Assembly: GCF_006440775.1 (NCBI RefSeq)
Contig: NZ_VFTZ01000002.1
Coordinates: 372,001 to 436,000 of the forward strand
Source of the DNA: Mesorhizobium sp. B2-7-2
GTDB lineage: Bacteria; Pseudomonadota; Alphaproteobacteria; Rhizobiales; Rhizobiaceae
Direction: 5' to 3'
DNA length: 64,000 nt
The position numbers were made by a program, and so were the translations under genes. Under the pieces are notes generated by a model, which was not told the DNA's origin, did not search any database, and saw only the letters and a program-made list of their open reading frames with translations. Each line of letters opens with the position of its first letter. The first letter of the stretch is position 1. Below, in pieces: positions 27,575-38,784 of this stretch.

Positions 27575-27724
27575 ATGACCATCCACTCGCTCGCGCTGAC
27601 GCCGCTGATCTCGCTGATCGCCGGCGTGCTGATCCTGGTGATGCCTCGGCTCCTCAACTACATCGTCGCGCTTTACCTGATCGTTGTCGGCCTGCTCGGC
27701 CTTTTCCCCCACCTCGCGGGCTGA
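27575..27724 (+). CDS. DUF3096 family micro-protein
   Basis: A 49-residue protein, MTIHSLALTPLISLIAGV..., almost entirely two hydrophobic helices (ISLIAGVLILVMPRLLNYIVALYLIVVGLLGLF) with a proline between them. It matches the pattern of DUF3096 small membrane proteins. A strong AGGAAAGGA ribosome site lies six bases upstream. The function is unknown. It sits between the acyl-transferase and cytochrome oxidase subunit IV genes. Confidence 0.8.
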   Translation: MTIHSLALTPLISLIAGVLILVMPRLLNYIVALYLIVVGLLGLFPHLAG

Positions 27725-27873
27725 AATCCCGCGCCGGCCGCGGCGACATAGCGCGGCATTCGATTTCAACTTTCGTTTGAGGCAGTTGTCGCGGACTGTG
27801 CGGCAATAGCGCCATTGCTCTTGGTTCGGCTTTTCGCTATGTGCCTCGAAGGCATTTTCGAAGGGGTACTTCC

Positions 27874-28098
27874 ATGGCTGATCACACGCCGACCGGTCCT
27901 GTCGAGCTGGGCGCGCAGATGGACTATGCCGAGCACGACCGTACCTACAAAGGCTTCCTAGGTCTTGCCAAATACGGCTCGCTGTTCTGTGCCGCCATCC
28001 TTATTGCAATGGCCTTCGGCTTCTTCGTCGGCGGCTTCTTCTCGGCGACCATCCTGTTCATCCTGATTGTGGCCGTCGGCACTCTCATTCTGCGGTAG
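27874..28098 (+). CDS. aa3-type cytochrome c oxidase subunit IV
   Basis: A 74-residue protein with a polar N-terminus, MADHTPTGPVELGAQMDYAEHDRTYKGFL, followed by a hydrophobic region (YGSLFCAAILIAMAFGFFVGGFF...). This is the alphaproteobacterial short subunit IV (PF07835), which binds the aa3 oxidase. ATG 27874 has GGGG upstream; the ATG at 27841 adds a non-conserved basic stretch. It lies directly before the transhydrogenase operon, a common arrangement in rhizobia, though no other oxidase subunit is nearby. Confidence 0.9.
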   Translation: MADHTPTGPVELGAQMDYAEHDRTYKGFLGLAKYGSLFCAAILIAMAFGFFVGGFFSATILFILIVAVGTLILR

Positions 28099-28183
28099 AC
28101 TTCCCAAGCCCATTGCCCTCGACGTCGCCGGACGTCCGGCCGACGCCTTGCGCAGTCAAGGTTCCAGCCGAAAGGATCATCCG

Positions 28184-29464
28184 GTGGGACAAATCGTATT
28201 CATCCCTCGCGAGATTGACCCGAACGAGCCGCGCGTCGCGGCCTCGCCGGAGACGGTCAAGCGCCTGGCGGGTCTCGGCTTCGACGTGATCGTCGAGAAG
28301 GGTGCCGGCCTCGGCTCCCGCATTCCCGACCAGGATTTCACTGCTGCCGGCGGCACGCTCGGAACGGCGGCCGACGCCAAAAAGGCCGATGTGGTGCTGA
28401 AAGTGCGCCGGCCGACGGACGCTGAGCTCAAGGGCTACAAGCCGGGCGCCGCCGTCATCGCCATCATGGATCCTTACGGCAACGATGCCGCTGTCGCCGC
28501 GATGGCCAAGGCCGGCATCACCGCTTTTTCGATGGAGTTCATGCCGCGCATCACCCGCGCGCAGTCGATGGACGTGCTTTCCTCGCAGGCCAACCTCGCC
28601 GGCTACCAGGCGGTGATCGACGCGGCCGCCGAATATGACCGCGCGCTGCCGATGATGATGACGGCGGCGGGCACAGTGCCGGCGGCGAAAGCCTTCGTCA
28701 TGGGCGTCGGCGTCGCCGGCCTGCAGGCCATCGCCACCGCGCGTCGGCTGGGCGCCATCGTCACCGCTACAGACGTACGTCCAGCGGTGAAGGAGCAGGT
28801 GCAATCGCTCGGCGCCAAGTTCCTGGCGGTCGAGGACGAGGAGTTCAAGGCGGCCGAGACGGCCGGCGGCTACGCCAAGGAAATGTCGAAGGAATACCAA
28901 GCCAAGCAGGCGGCGCTGACGGCTGAGCACATCGCCAAGCAGGACATCGTCATCACCACCGCGCTGATCCCCGGCCGGCCGGCGCCGAAGCTCATCTCGG
29001 CCGCCATGGTTGCTTCGATGAAGCCCGGCTCGGTGATCGTCGACCTCGCGGTCGAGCGCGGCGGCAATGTCGAAGGTGCGGCGCCCGGCAAGGTCGTGAC
29101 GACGGAAAACGGCGTCAAGATCGTCGGCCATCTCAACGTGCCCGGTCGTGTTGCTGCGTCCGCCTCGCTGCTCTACGCCAAGAACCTCTACGCCTTCCTC
29201 GAGACGATGGTCGACAAGGCGGCGAAACAGCTCGCCATCAAGCGCGACGACGAGTTGGTCAAGGCGACGATGCTGACCGATGGCGGCAAGGTCGTGCATC
29301 CTGCCTTCGCCAAGGCGGCCGAGGCGCCGCGCACCGAGCCGGCGGCCATTCCCGCGACGATCATGGTCGCTGACGCATCGCCAAAACCTGCCGCAAAGAA
29401 GGCCGCGACGAAGAAACCCGCCGCAGCCAAGTCGCCCTCGTCCAAGTCTGAAGGGACCGCCTGA
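28184..29464 (+). CDS. pntAA: NAD(P) transhydrogenase subunit alpha, part 1 (domain I)
   Basis: 426 residues, the NAD(H)-binding cytoplasmic subunit. It begins [25 protein letters not shown], has the [20 protein letters not shown] loop (125-144), and the Rossmann motif GVGVAGLQA (174-182). A lysine/alanine-rich tail ends it. The GTG start at 28184 follows AAAGGAT. The last base of its TGA is the first base of the next ATG. The enzyme uses the proton gradient to make NADPH from NADH. It is split into three genes as usual in alphaproteobacteria. Confidence 0.95.
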   Translation: MGQIVFIPREIDPNEPRVAASPETVKRLAGLGFDVIVEKGAGLGSRIPDQDFTAAGGTLGTAADAKKADVVLKVRRPTDAELKGYKPGAAVIAIMDPYGNDAAVAAMAKAGITAFSMEFMPRITRAQSMDVLSSQANLAGYQAVIDAAAEYDRALPMMMTAAGTVPAAKAFVMGVGVAGLQAIATARRLGAIVTATDVRPAVKEQVQSLGAKFLAVEDEEFKAAETAGGYAKEMSKEYQAKQAALTAEHIAKQDIVITTALIPGRPAPKLISAAMVASMKPGSVIVDLAVERGGNVEGAAPGKVVTTENGVKIVGHLNVPGRVAASASLLYAKNLYAFLETMVDKAAKQLAIKRDDELVKATMLTDGGKVVHPAFAKAAEAPRTEPAAIPATIMVADASPKPAAKKAATKKPAAAKSPSSKSEGTA

Positions 29465-29883
29465 TGGAACAGCTGCAGAAAGCCCTCGACCAGCTCGATC
29501 AGGCGACCGCCGCCGTCCGCCTTGCGGTGCAGGATCTCGCCAACGCGCCGGCCGGCGAGGCTGCCGGCAACGCCGCGCATGCGCTGTCGGGCGGCGCCAT
29601 CGATCCCTTCGTCTTCCGTTTCGCCATCTTCGTGTTGGCGATCTTCGTCGGCTATTATGTCGTCTGGTCGGTGACGCCGGCGCTGCACACGCCACTGATG
29701 GCCGTCACCAACGCCATCTCCTCGGTCATCGTCGTCGGCGCGCTGCTTGCCGTCGGCATCGCCGCTTCCGGCCTGGCCGCGGGCTTCGGCTTCGTCGCGC
29801 TGGTGCTGGTCTCGGTCAATATCTTCGGCGGCTTCCTCGTCACCCAGCGCATGCTCGCCATGTACAAGAAGAAGGAAAAGTGA
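29464..29883 (+). CDS. pntAB: NAD(P) transhydrogenase subunit alpha, part 2 (membrane)
   Basis: 139 residues. A soluble N-terminus of about 50 residues leads into membrane helices ([21 protein letters not shown], then [17 protein letters not shown] and [24 protein letters not shown]). These form part of the proton channel with PntB. It is translationally coupled to pntAA by a TGATG overlap, and the pntB GTG comes two bases after its stop. Confidence 0.95.
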   Translation: MEQLQKALDQLDQATAAVRLAVQDLANAPAGEAAGNAAHALSGGAIDPFVFRFAIFVLAIFVGYYVVWSVTPALHTPLMAVTNAISSVIVVGALLAVGIAASGLAAGFGFVALVLVSVNIFGGFLVTQRMLAMYKKKEK

Positions 29884-29884
29884 C

Positions 29885-31282
29885 GTGAACGCCAACTTCG
29901 CTTCCTTCCTCTATCTTGTCTCCGGCATCCTGTTCATCCTGGCGCTGCGCGGCCTGTCGCACCCGACCACCAGCCGCCAGGGCAATCTTTACGGCATGAT
30001 CGGCATGGGCATCGCCATAGCCACAACGCTGGCGCTGGCGCTGCCTTCGGCCGGCCGCTTCGGCCTTATCGTGCTCGGTCTCGCCATTGGCGGCGGCATC
30101 GGCGCGGTTACCGCGCGCCGCATCGCCATGACCTCGATGCCGCAGCTGGTCGCCGCCTTCCACAGCCTCGTCGGCTTCGCCGCCGTCATGGTGGCGGCTG
30201 CTGCCATCTACGCGCCGGAAAGTTTTGGCATCGGCACGGCGGGCGACATCCACGCCCAAGCGCTTGTCGAGATGAGCCTGGGCGTCGCCATCGGCGCCAT
30301 CACCTTCACCGGCTCGGTCATCGCCTTCCTGAAGCTCGACGGCCGCATGTCCGGAAAGCCGATCATGATCGGCGGCCGCCACCTGATCAACATCGCGCTC
30401 GGTATCGCGCTGGTGGTGCTGATCGTGCTGCTCGTCACCACCGAATCCAAGCTCGTCTTCTGGCTGATCGTCGCCGCCTCGCTGGTGCTCGGCGTGCTCT
30501 TGATCATCCCGATCGGCGGCGCCGACATGCCGGTCGTGGTGTCGATGCTGAATTCCTATTCCGGCTGGGCGGCGGCGGCTCTCGGCTTCACCCTCGGCAA
30601 TCTGGCGCTGATCATCACCGGCGCGCTGGTGGGCTCGTCGGGCGCCATCCTGTCCTACATCATGTGCAAGGGCATGAACCGGAGCTTCATCTCCGTCATC
30701 CTCGGCGGCTTCGGCGGCGAGACCGCTCAAGCCGCCGACGACGGCATCGAGCGCACCGTCAAGCAGGGCTCGGCCGACGACGCCGCCTATCTGATGATGA
30801 ACGCCCAGAAAGTCATCATCGTGCCCGGTTACGGCATGGCGGTCGCCCAGGCGCAGCACGCGCTGCGCGAGATGGCCGACAAGCTCAAGGCCGCCGGCGT
30901 CGAGGTCAAATACGCCATCCATCCGGTCGCCGGCCGCATGCCCGGCCACATGAACGTGCTTCTAGCCGAAGCCAACGTGCCCTATGACGAAGTGTTCGAG
31001 CTGGAGGACATCAACTCCGAATTCGCGCAGGCCGACGTCGCCTATGTCATCGGCGCCAACGACGTCACCAACCCGTCCGCGCGCGACGACAAGTCCTCGC
31101 CGATCTACGGCATGCCGATCCTCGACGTCGACAAGGCGCGCACCTGCCTGTTCGTCAAGCGCTCGCTCGGTTCCGGCTATGCCGGCATCGACAACACGCT
31201 GTTCTACAAGGACGGCACCATGATGCTCTTGGGCGACGCCAAGAAGATGACCGAGGAAATCGTCAAGGCGTTTGATCACTGA
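29885..31282 (+). CDS. pntB: NAD(P) transhydrogenase subunit beta
   Basis: 465 residues. The N-terminal about 270 residues hold eight or nine membrane helices (domain II). The C-terminus is the NADP(H)-binding domain III, with VIIVPGYGMAVAQAQHAL, HPVAGRMPGHMNVLLAEANVPYD and IGANDVTNPSAR. Start GTG at 29885, as the conserved NFASFLYLVSGILFILALRGL opening requires. It is the last gene of the pnt operon, followed by a bidirectional terminator shared with gyrB. Confidence 0.95.
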   Translation: MNANFASFLYLVSGILFILALRGLSHPTTSRQGNLYGMIGMGIAIATTLALALPSAGRFGLIVLGLAIGGGIGAVTARRIAMTSMPQLVAAFHSLVGFAAVMVAAAAIYAPESFGIGTAGDIHAQALVEMSLGVAIGAITFTGSVIAFLKLDGRMSGKPIMIGGRHLINIALGIALVVLIVLLVTTESKLVFWLIVAASLVLGVLLIIPIGGADMPVVVSMLNSYSGWAAAALGFTLGNLALIITGALVGSSGAILSYIMCKGMNRSFISVILGGFGGETAQAADDGIERTVKQGSADDAAYLMMNAQKVIIVPGYGMAVAQAQHALREMADKLKAAGVEVKYAIHPVAGRMPGHMNVLLAEANVPYDEVFELEDINSEFAQADVAYVIGANDVTNPSARDDKSSPIYGMPILDVDKARTCLFVKRSLGSGYAGIDNTLFYKDGTMMLLGDAKKMTEEIVKAFDH

Positions 31283-31300
31283 GCCTCATGGCAGGCATCA

Positions 31301-31338
31301 AAAAGAAAGGTCCGACAGCTGCCGGGCCTTTCTCTTTG
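31301..31338. terminator. Bidirectional terminator between pntB and gyrB
   Basis: The stem AAAGAAAGGTCCG / CGGGCCTTTCTCTTT with a short loop around ACAGCTGC lies between two convergent genes. T-rich ends are present in both directions (CTTTCTCTTT rightwards, CTTTCTTTTTG leftwards). Confidence 0.75.
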
Positions 31339-31355
31339 AACCTGTAAAGGCGCGC

Positions 31356-33869
<2,514 letters not shown>

Positions 33870-34100
33870 TCACCCCGAATCGCGCCGTTTTGATGTCCTA
33901 GATATAGGCGCAAACGGCTGGTTTTCCAAGGTTTGCGGCCATTTTGCCGGCTTGGCGAGAAGCCTTTCATTCACCCCGAGCCGACGGACCGGCAAGCTGG
34001 CTGAGCGCGAGCCGCATTCGGGTACGGTCGCGGACCTGCTCGGCCAGATGGACGCCCGCTTCGTCGGGCACTACATTCGGCTGTCAGCGGAGCATGCTAC

Positions 34101-35471
34101 ATGGACACCAAGCCCGCCCCTTTCGTGCCGCCGGCGCCGACGCCGCGCACAACGCCGCCTTCGACGCTGGAGATGATGCGCATCATCTACCGCAATCCGC
34201 TCGAATTGTGGGGCGAGCACACCTACAACGAGCCTTGGATTTCGGTCACCGGCGTCGGCGGGCCGCTGGTGGTCGCCAATGATCCGGGCCTCATCCGCCA
34301 TGTGCTGGTCGACAACGCCAGGAACTACAAGATGGCGACCGTGCGCCAGCTGGTGCTGCGGCCGATCCTGCGCGACGGGCTGCTGACCGCAGAGGGCGAG
34401 GTCTGGAAGCGCTCGCGCAAGGCGATGGCGCCGGTGTTCACGCCGCGCCACATCTTCGGCTTCGCCGAGCCGATGCTGAGACACACGTTGGAGTTCGTCA
34501 CCCGCTACGAGGCCGGCGGCACGACCGATGTCGCCCACGACATGACGCTGCTCACCTATGACATTCTGGCCGAGACGCTGTTCTCCGGCGAGATCGCCGG
34601 CGAGCCCGGCAGCTTCGCCAAGGAGATCGATCGCCTGTTCGAGACGATGGGCCGCGTCGATCCGCTCGACCTGCTGCGCGCGCCGGAATGGCTGCCGCGC
34701 TTCACCCGCATCCGCGGCCGCAAGACCATGGCCTATTTCCGCAACATCGTCGCCGGCACGGTGAGGATGCGCGAGGAGCGGATGAAGCGCGATCCCGATG
34801 GCGTGCCGCAGGATTTTCTCACGCTTCTGCTGCGCGCCGAGGGGCCGGACGGGCTGACCCGCGCCGAAGTCGAGGACAACATCATCACCTTCATCGGCGC
34901 CGGCCATGAGACGACCGCGCGGGCGCTGGGCTGGACGATCTATTGCCTCGCCGGGGCGCCCTGGGAACGCGACAAGGTCGAGCAGGAGATCGACGCCGTG
35001 CTGGCGCGCGAACCCGATCCGACCAAGTGGCTGGATGCCATGCCGCTCACCCGCGCCGCTTTCGAGGAGGCGCTCAGGCTCTATCCGCCTGCGCCCTCGA
35101 TCAACCGCGAGCCGATCGAACCGGAGACCTGGAACGGCTTATACATTCCGAAATACGCCGCCGTGCTGGTGATGCCTTGGGTGGTGCACCGCCACCGCAA
35201 GCTGTGGGACAGGCCGGACGCCTTCCTGCCGGAGCGTTTCCATCCCGAAAACCGCGACAGGATCGACCGCTTCCAGTACCTGCCCTTCGGCGCCGGGCCG
35301 CGCGTCTGCATCGGCGCAAGCTTCGCCATGCAGGAGGCGATCATCGCCCTGGCGATCCTGTTGTCGCGCTTCCGCTTCGACGCGACATCGCAGACCCGGC
35401 CTTGGCCGGTGCAGAAACTCACCACGCAGCCGCAGGGCGGCCTGCCGATGCAGGTCTCTCGCCGCGCCTAG
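34101..35471 (+). CDS. Cytochrome P450
   Basis: 456 residues with no membrane anchor. The I-helix oxygen motif AGHETT is at about 267-272, the K-helix E-x-x-R lies in FEEALRLYPP, and the haem-binding loop FGAGPRVCIGASFA holds the cysteine ligand Cys403. The length and the AGHETT/PPAPSINREP pattern recall fatty-acid or CYP102/CYP4-like bacterial P450s, but the substrate cannot be inferred. No ferredoxin or reductase gene is adjacent, so electrons come from elsewhere. It stands alone between gyrB (divergent) and an NDUFA9-like gene (convergent). Confidence 0.93.
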   Translation: MDTKPAPFVPPAPTPRTTPPSTLEMMRIIYRNPLELWGEHTYNEPWISVTGVGGPLVVANDPGLIRHVLVDNARNYKMATVRQLVLRPILRDGLLTAEGEVWKRSRKAMAPVFTPRHIFGFAEPMLRHTLEFVTRYEAGGTTDVAHDMTLLTYDILAETLFSGEIAGEPGSFAKEIDRLFETMGRVDPLDLLRAPEWLPRFTRIRGRKTMAYFRNIVAGTVRMREERMKRDPDGVPQDFLTLLLRAEGPDGLTRAEVEDNIITFIGAGHETTARALGWTIYCLAGAPWERDKVEQEIDAVLAREPDPTKWLDAMPLTRAAFEEALRLYPPAPSINREPIEPETWNGLYIPKYAAVLVMPWVVHRHRKLWDRPDAFLPERFHPENRDRIDRFQYLPFGAGPRVCIGASFAMQEAIIALAILLSRFRFDATSQTRPWPVQKLTTQPQGGLPMQVSRRA

Positions 35472-35478
35472 AGTTTCG

Positions 35479-36462
35479 CTATCGGTCGGCGATCGGCCGG
35501 CGCTGCTGGAACTGTCCGGCGGCGCGGAAGCGCCAGAGATAGCTGGGCAGGATGGTGGCGATCGCCTGCGGCTGGATGCCGAGGCCGGCAAGCGTCCTGG
35601 CGGCGCTGACGGCTTCGTCCGAGACGACATTGTGCTCGCGCAGCTGCAGCACCTGGTCCTTGGTCAGGAGCGGATTGGGCAGCAGCTGCAGGATCGACGC
35701 CTGGATGTTCGCCACCCACCACGGCACCGGCACCAGCAACCGCCGGCGGTCGATGACCGCGAGCAGCTCTTCCATGCATTCCTTGAAGGTCAGCACCTGC
35801 GGGCCGCCGAGCTCGTAGATCTCGCCGCCCTTGACCTTGCCGTCGACCGAGCGTGCGATCGCTTCGGCGACGTCGCCGACATAGACCGGCTGGTATTTCG
35901 TTTGCCCGCCGCCGATCAGCGGCAGCACGGGCGATAGGCGCGCCATGCCGGCGAAGCGGTTGAAGAAGCGGTCCTCCGGTCCGAAATTGATCGACGGCCG
36001 GAAGATGACGGCATCCTCAATCGTCTCGAACACCGCCTTTTCGCCCAGCGCCTTGGTGCGGGCGTAGTTGGACGGCGAATTGAGATCGGCGCCGAGCGCC
36101 GAGATCTGCGTGAGGCCTGCGCCGACCGAGCGTGCGGCCTCGGCGACGGCGCGCGCGCCGAAATCGTGCACGGCGCCGAATTTCTGGCGGCCGGTCTCAT
36201 GCAGGATGGCGACCAGGTTGACGACATGGTCGGCGCCTTGCACGGCGCGGTCGACCGACCAGCGCACGCGCACATTGGCCTGAACGGGCTGAATCTGGCC
36301 GACATTGCCGAGCGGCTGCACATGGCCGGCAAGGTCGGGCCGCCGGCAGGCGACCCGGATGCGGTAGCCGCGCTTGGCGAGCGCCCGCACGACATGGCGA
36401 CCGACGAAGCCCGAGCCGCCGAAGACGACGACGAGCTTGGGGGTCTGCAGGATTTCGGTCAT
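35479..36462 (-). CDS. NDUFA9-like NAD(P)-binding protein (atypical SDR)
   Basis: 327 residues. An N-terminal Rossmann motif, VVVFGGSGFVGRHVVRALAKRG, is followed by VNLVAILHE and SPSNYARTKALGEKAV (YxxxK retained), then the sequence FRPSINFGPEDRFFNRF typical of the complex I NDUFA9 family. Rhizobial genomes carry this protein as an assembly or accessory factor of NADH dehydrogenase or as a quinone-biosynthesis helper. The ATG at 36462 is the only good start. It is monocistronic and ends eight bases from the P450 stop. Confidence 0.88.
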   Translation of the reverse strand: MTEILQTPKLVVVFGGSGFVGRHVVRALAKRGYRIRVACRRPDLAGHVQPLGNVGQIQPVQANVRVRWSVDRAVQGADHVVNLVAILHETGRQKFGAVHDFGARAVAEAARSVGAGLTQISALGADLNSPSNYARTKALGEKAVFETIEDAVIFRPSINFGPEDRFFNRFAGMARLSPVLPLIGGGQTKYQPVYVGDVAEAIARSVDGKVKGGEIYELGGPQVLTFKECMEELLAVIDRRRLLVPVPWWVANIQASILQLLPNPLLTKDQVLQLREHNVVSDEAVSAARTLAGLGIQPQAIATILPSYLWRFRAAGQFQQRRPIADR

Positions 36463-36839
36463 GACTTGGCTCCGCGCGCAATGCTTGGCTGAAGCCGTTT
36501 CTTAATCCGTTTCTCGCCAAAGGCAAAGAGCGACCGGAGGTCGCCATCGCGTTGTTTTTGGACTTGCCCAGAACGCCCCTCCTGCCACGTTGACGAAGGC
36601 AGAAAACCCCGCCGAAGCGGGGTTTCCCGGGCAGTGTCCACGCCGAAGCAGGGTTCAACGAGGCGGCCTGACCTGAGACGGCATCAAGGTGGCGTGAAGC
36701 AAGCACGCCCGCCCCGGCCTGAACGCTCGGCGCGGCGCCGCCAGCCGCGTGCCTGACGAAGCCAATCGGCGGCTCGCGGCGTGGGGTGCCGGACATGGGT
36801 CGTGCAGCGTCTAAAAAAGGTTCAATCGCGCAGGGAAAA
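36463..36839. other. Intergenic region with an isolated terminator
   Basis: This 377-base gap has no credible protein gene. It contains a strong UUCG-loop terminator (36601-36625) that reads on the minus strand and lies 215 bases past the stop of the Ldh-family gene. The stretch 36630-36839 could be that gene's long 3' untranslated region or a separate small RNA; I cannot tell which. The remainder up to 36463 holds the promoter of the NDUFA9-like gene. Confidence 0.5.
36601..36625 (-). terminator. Rho-independent terminator with UUCG tetraloop
   Basis: On the minus strand AAACCCCGC, TTCG and GCGGGGTTT form a nine-pair stem capped by a C(UUCG)G tetraloop, then TTTTCT. The plus-strand side lacks a T-tract, so leftward transcription is the one terminated. 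Confidence 0.85.
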
Positions 36840-37841
36840 TCAGGCCGAATAACGCTCGGCGAATTCCGAAATGCGCTGCACCACTGCCCTGGACGTGGTG
36901 ATGCCGCGCGCCTTTGCCTTCTCGGCGGCTTCGGCGCGGGAGCGGCCGGGTATATGCACGCCATAGCGCCGCCGCAACCGGTCGAGCTGGTCCTTCATGC
37001 GCCGCTCGAAATCCGGGTCGAGCAGCTTTGGCTCGATGGCCAGAACGAAAAGGCCGGTGCCGGGGCTCTCCGCCCCATCGGTGAACCAGGGCGCGTCGAG
37101 CGACCAGTTGGCGCCGGAAATGCCCGCGGCCAGCACCTCGACCATTAAAGCGATGTTGGCGCCGCGCTGGCCGCCAAAGGCAAGCATGGCGCCCTTCATC
37201 GCCGCCGCCGGATCGGTGGTCGGGTTGCCGCTGGCATCCAGCGCCCAGCCTTCGGGGATTTTCTTGCCGTCCTCGGCCGCCTTGCGGATGTTGACGAAGG
37301 CAGTCGCGCTCGACGACTGATCGATGATCAGCGGCGGCCCGTCGGCGGCGGGCGACGCAAAGGACATCGGATTGGTACAATAGACCGGCTTGACCGAGCC
37401 TGAGCCGGCAAGCACCGCCGGTCCGTTGGTGGCGGCGAAGGAAACCAGCCCCTGTTCGGCCAGCCGTCCGGTGAAATAGCCGAGTGCGCCGCATGTGTAG
37501 GCGTTCTTCTGCGAGAAGATCGAGACGCCGAACAGTTTTGCCGCCTTGACCAGGTCGTCGATGGTGCGGTCGACGCCGGTATGGGCAAGTCCGCCGCGCG
37601 CATCCGAAAGATAGACGGCGAGCGCCGGCCGCGTGATCGCCGGATCGGCGTTGCCGTCGATGCGGCCGGCTTCGAGCGCTTCCAGATAGTCGATGAAATG
37701 CGACAGCCCCACCGTCGACAGGCCTTCGGCTTCCGCGGCGATGATCGAGGCGGTGAGCGACTGCGCCGCCTCCTCATTGGCACCGGCGCCGAGCGCCGCC
37801 ATCCGGCATAGGCCTGTAGCCTGGGCGAGGGTGAGTTGCAT
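36840..37841 (-). CDS. Ldh family oxidoreductase (malate/lactate dehydrogenase type, imine reductase candidate)
   Basis: 333 residues of the YlbC/Ldh fold (PF02615), unrelated to classical lactate dehydrogenase. Motifs: LSTVGLSHFIDYLE near the N-terminus with the catalytic histidine, YTCGALGYFTGRLAEQGLVSF, and CTNPMSFASPAADGPPLIIDQSSS. Members reduce 2-keto acids or cyclic imines such as delta1-piperideine-2-carboxylate using NAD(P)H. It follows the amino-acid ABC transporter genes on the same strand, so reduction of an imino or keto acid derived from a basic amino acid is a sensible guess. An octamer repeat separates it from the permease gene. Confidence 0.88.
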   Translation of the reverse strand: MQLTLAQATGLCRMAALGAGANEEAAQSLTASIIAAEAEGLSTVGLSHFIDYLEALEAGRIDGNADPAITRPALAVYLSDARGGLAHTGVDRTIDDLVKAAKLFGVSIFSQKNAYTCGALGYFTGRLAEQGLVSFAATNGPAVLAGSGSVKPVYCTNPMSFASPAADGPPLIIDQSSSATAFVNIRKAAEDGKKIPEGWALDASGNPTTDPAAAMKGAMLAFGGQRGANIALMVEVLAAGISGANWSLDAPWFTDGAESPGTGLFVLAIEPKLLDPDFERRMKDQLDRLRRRYGVHIPGRSRAEAAEKAKARGITTSRAVVQRISEFAERYSA

Positions 37842-37857
37842 CGTGGCCGTCCTAAGT

Positions 37858-37976
37858 GAGTAGGGGAATAAGGGAGTAGGGGAGTAGGGGAAAATTATGG
37901 AGCGAGTAGCGACTGGGGGTGGAAATGTGAATGCGGATCGTGGCTGAACACTCCCCTACTCCCCTACTCCCCTACT
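37858..37976. repeat. AGTAGGGG octamer repeat with inverted partner
   Basis: The left arm (37858-37890) is a run of GAGTAGGGG-like units, and the right arm (37951-37976) is three CTCCCCTA units, the reverse complement. The two can pair across a 60-base loop. The right arm supplies the TAG stop (37975-37977) of the permease gene. It is related in sequence (shared AGTAGG) and position (gene 3' end) to the heptamer repeat at 3082. Confidence 0.88.
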
Positions 37977-38784
37977 ATCCGATCTTGACCGGAATCCGTG
38001 CCTCGATCCGACTGAAGACGAAGACCAGGATACCGGTGATCGTCATATAGATCAGCGCCAGCAGCAGCAAAGGCTCGTAGGTCAGATAGGTGTCCTGGCG
38101 CACCTTGGAGGAGACGGCGAAGATGTCGATGACGCTGATCGTCGCCACCAGCGGGGTCGATTTCAACTGCAGCACGGTCTCGCCGGTCAGCGTCGGCAGC
38201 GCACGATAGAAGGCCTGCGGCAACCATATGCGCCGGAAGATTTTCCAGCGGCTCATGCCGAACGCGCGGGCTGCCTCCAACTGTCCGCGCGGCACACCGG
38301 CGAATGCGCCGCGCATCACTTCACCCTCGTAGCCGGCGAATGAGAAGGTCAGCGCCACCACGCCATACGGCCAGGCCTGCCTGAGATACGGCCAAAGCCA
38401 CGATTCGCGGATCCATGGATATTGCGGAAAGATCGAGCCGAGGCCGTAATAGAGCAGCCAGAGCTGCAGGAGCAGCGGCGTTCCCCGGATGATGGTGCAG
38501 AAGACCTTCGCCGGCGCCGAGAACCAGATCGGTCCGCCTGCCTGGGCGAGCCCGAGCGGCACGGCCAGCGCAAAGCCCAGCGCGCAGGTGACGGCGAGGA
38601 TCCAAAGCGCCCGCCAGATGCCCATCAGGCCCATTTCCCAATATTGCGGCAGCCAGTCCCAGCGCATGAAGACGGCGGCGCAGAGAACCAGCGCCAGCCC
38701 GATCAGGATCAGCACGATGCGGTGCGGCTTGAGCCAGATCGAGGCGCGCGCCGCCATGTGGATCGCGGAGGCTTCGGCGGACAT
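37975..38784 (-). CDS. Polar amino-acid ABC transporter permease (HisM-like)
   Basis: 269 residues with five or six membrane helices. The EAA loop reads LEAARAFGMSRWKIFRRIWLP, and the N-terminal region includes IIRGTPLLLQLWLLYYGLG, typical of the HisMQ family. I chose the ATG at 38784, which overlaps the upstream permease stop in TGATG. The two permeases form a heterodimer for basic amino acids or opines. Its stop codon comes from the octamer repeat arm. Confidence 0.93.
   Translation of the reverse strand: MSAEASAIHMAARASIWLKPHRIVLILIGLALVLCAAVFMRWDWLPQYWEMGLMGIWRALWILAVTCALGFALAVPLGLAQAGGPIWFSAPAKVFCTIIRGTPLLLQLWLLYYGLGSIFPQYPWIRESWLWPYLRQAWPYGVVALTFSFAGYEGEVMRGAFAGVPRGQLEAARAFGMSRWKIFRRIWLPQAFYRALPTLTGETVLQLKSTPLVATISVIDIFAVSSKVRQDTYLTYEPLLLLALIYMTITGILVFVFSRIEARIPVKIG

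Noticed and set aside
36197..36964. 255-residue minus-strand frame spanning the gap after the Ldh gene
   Set aside because: It reads straight through the UUCG terminator and into the NDUFA9-like gene in another frame.
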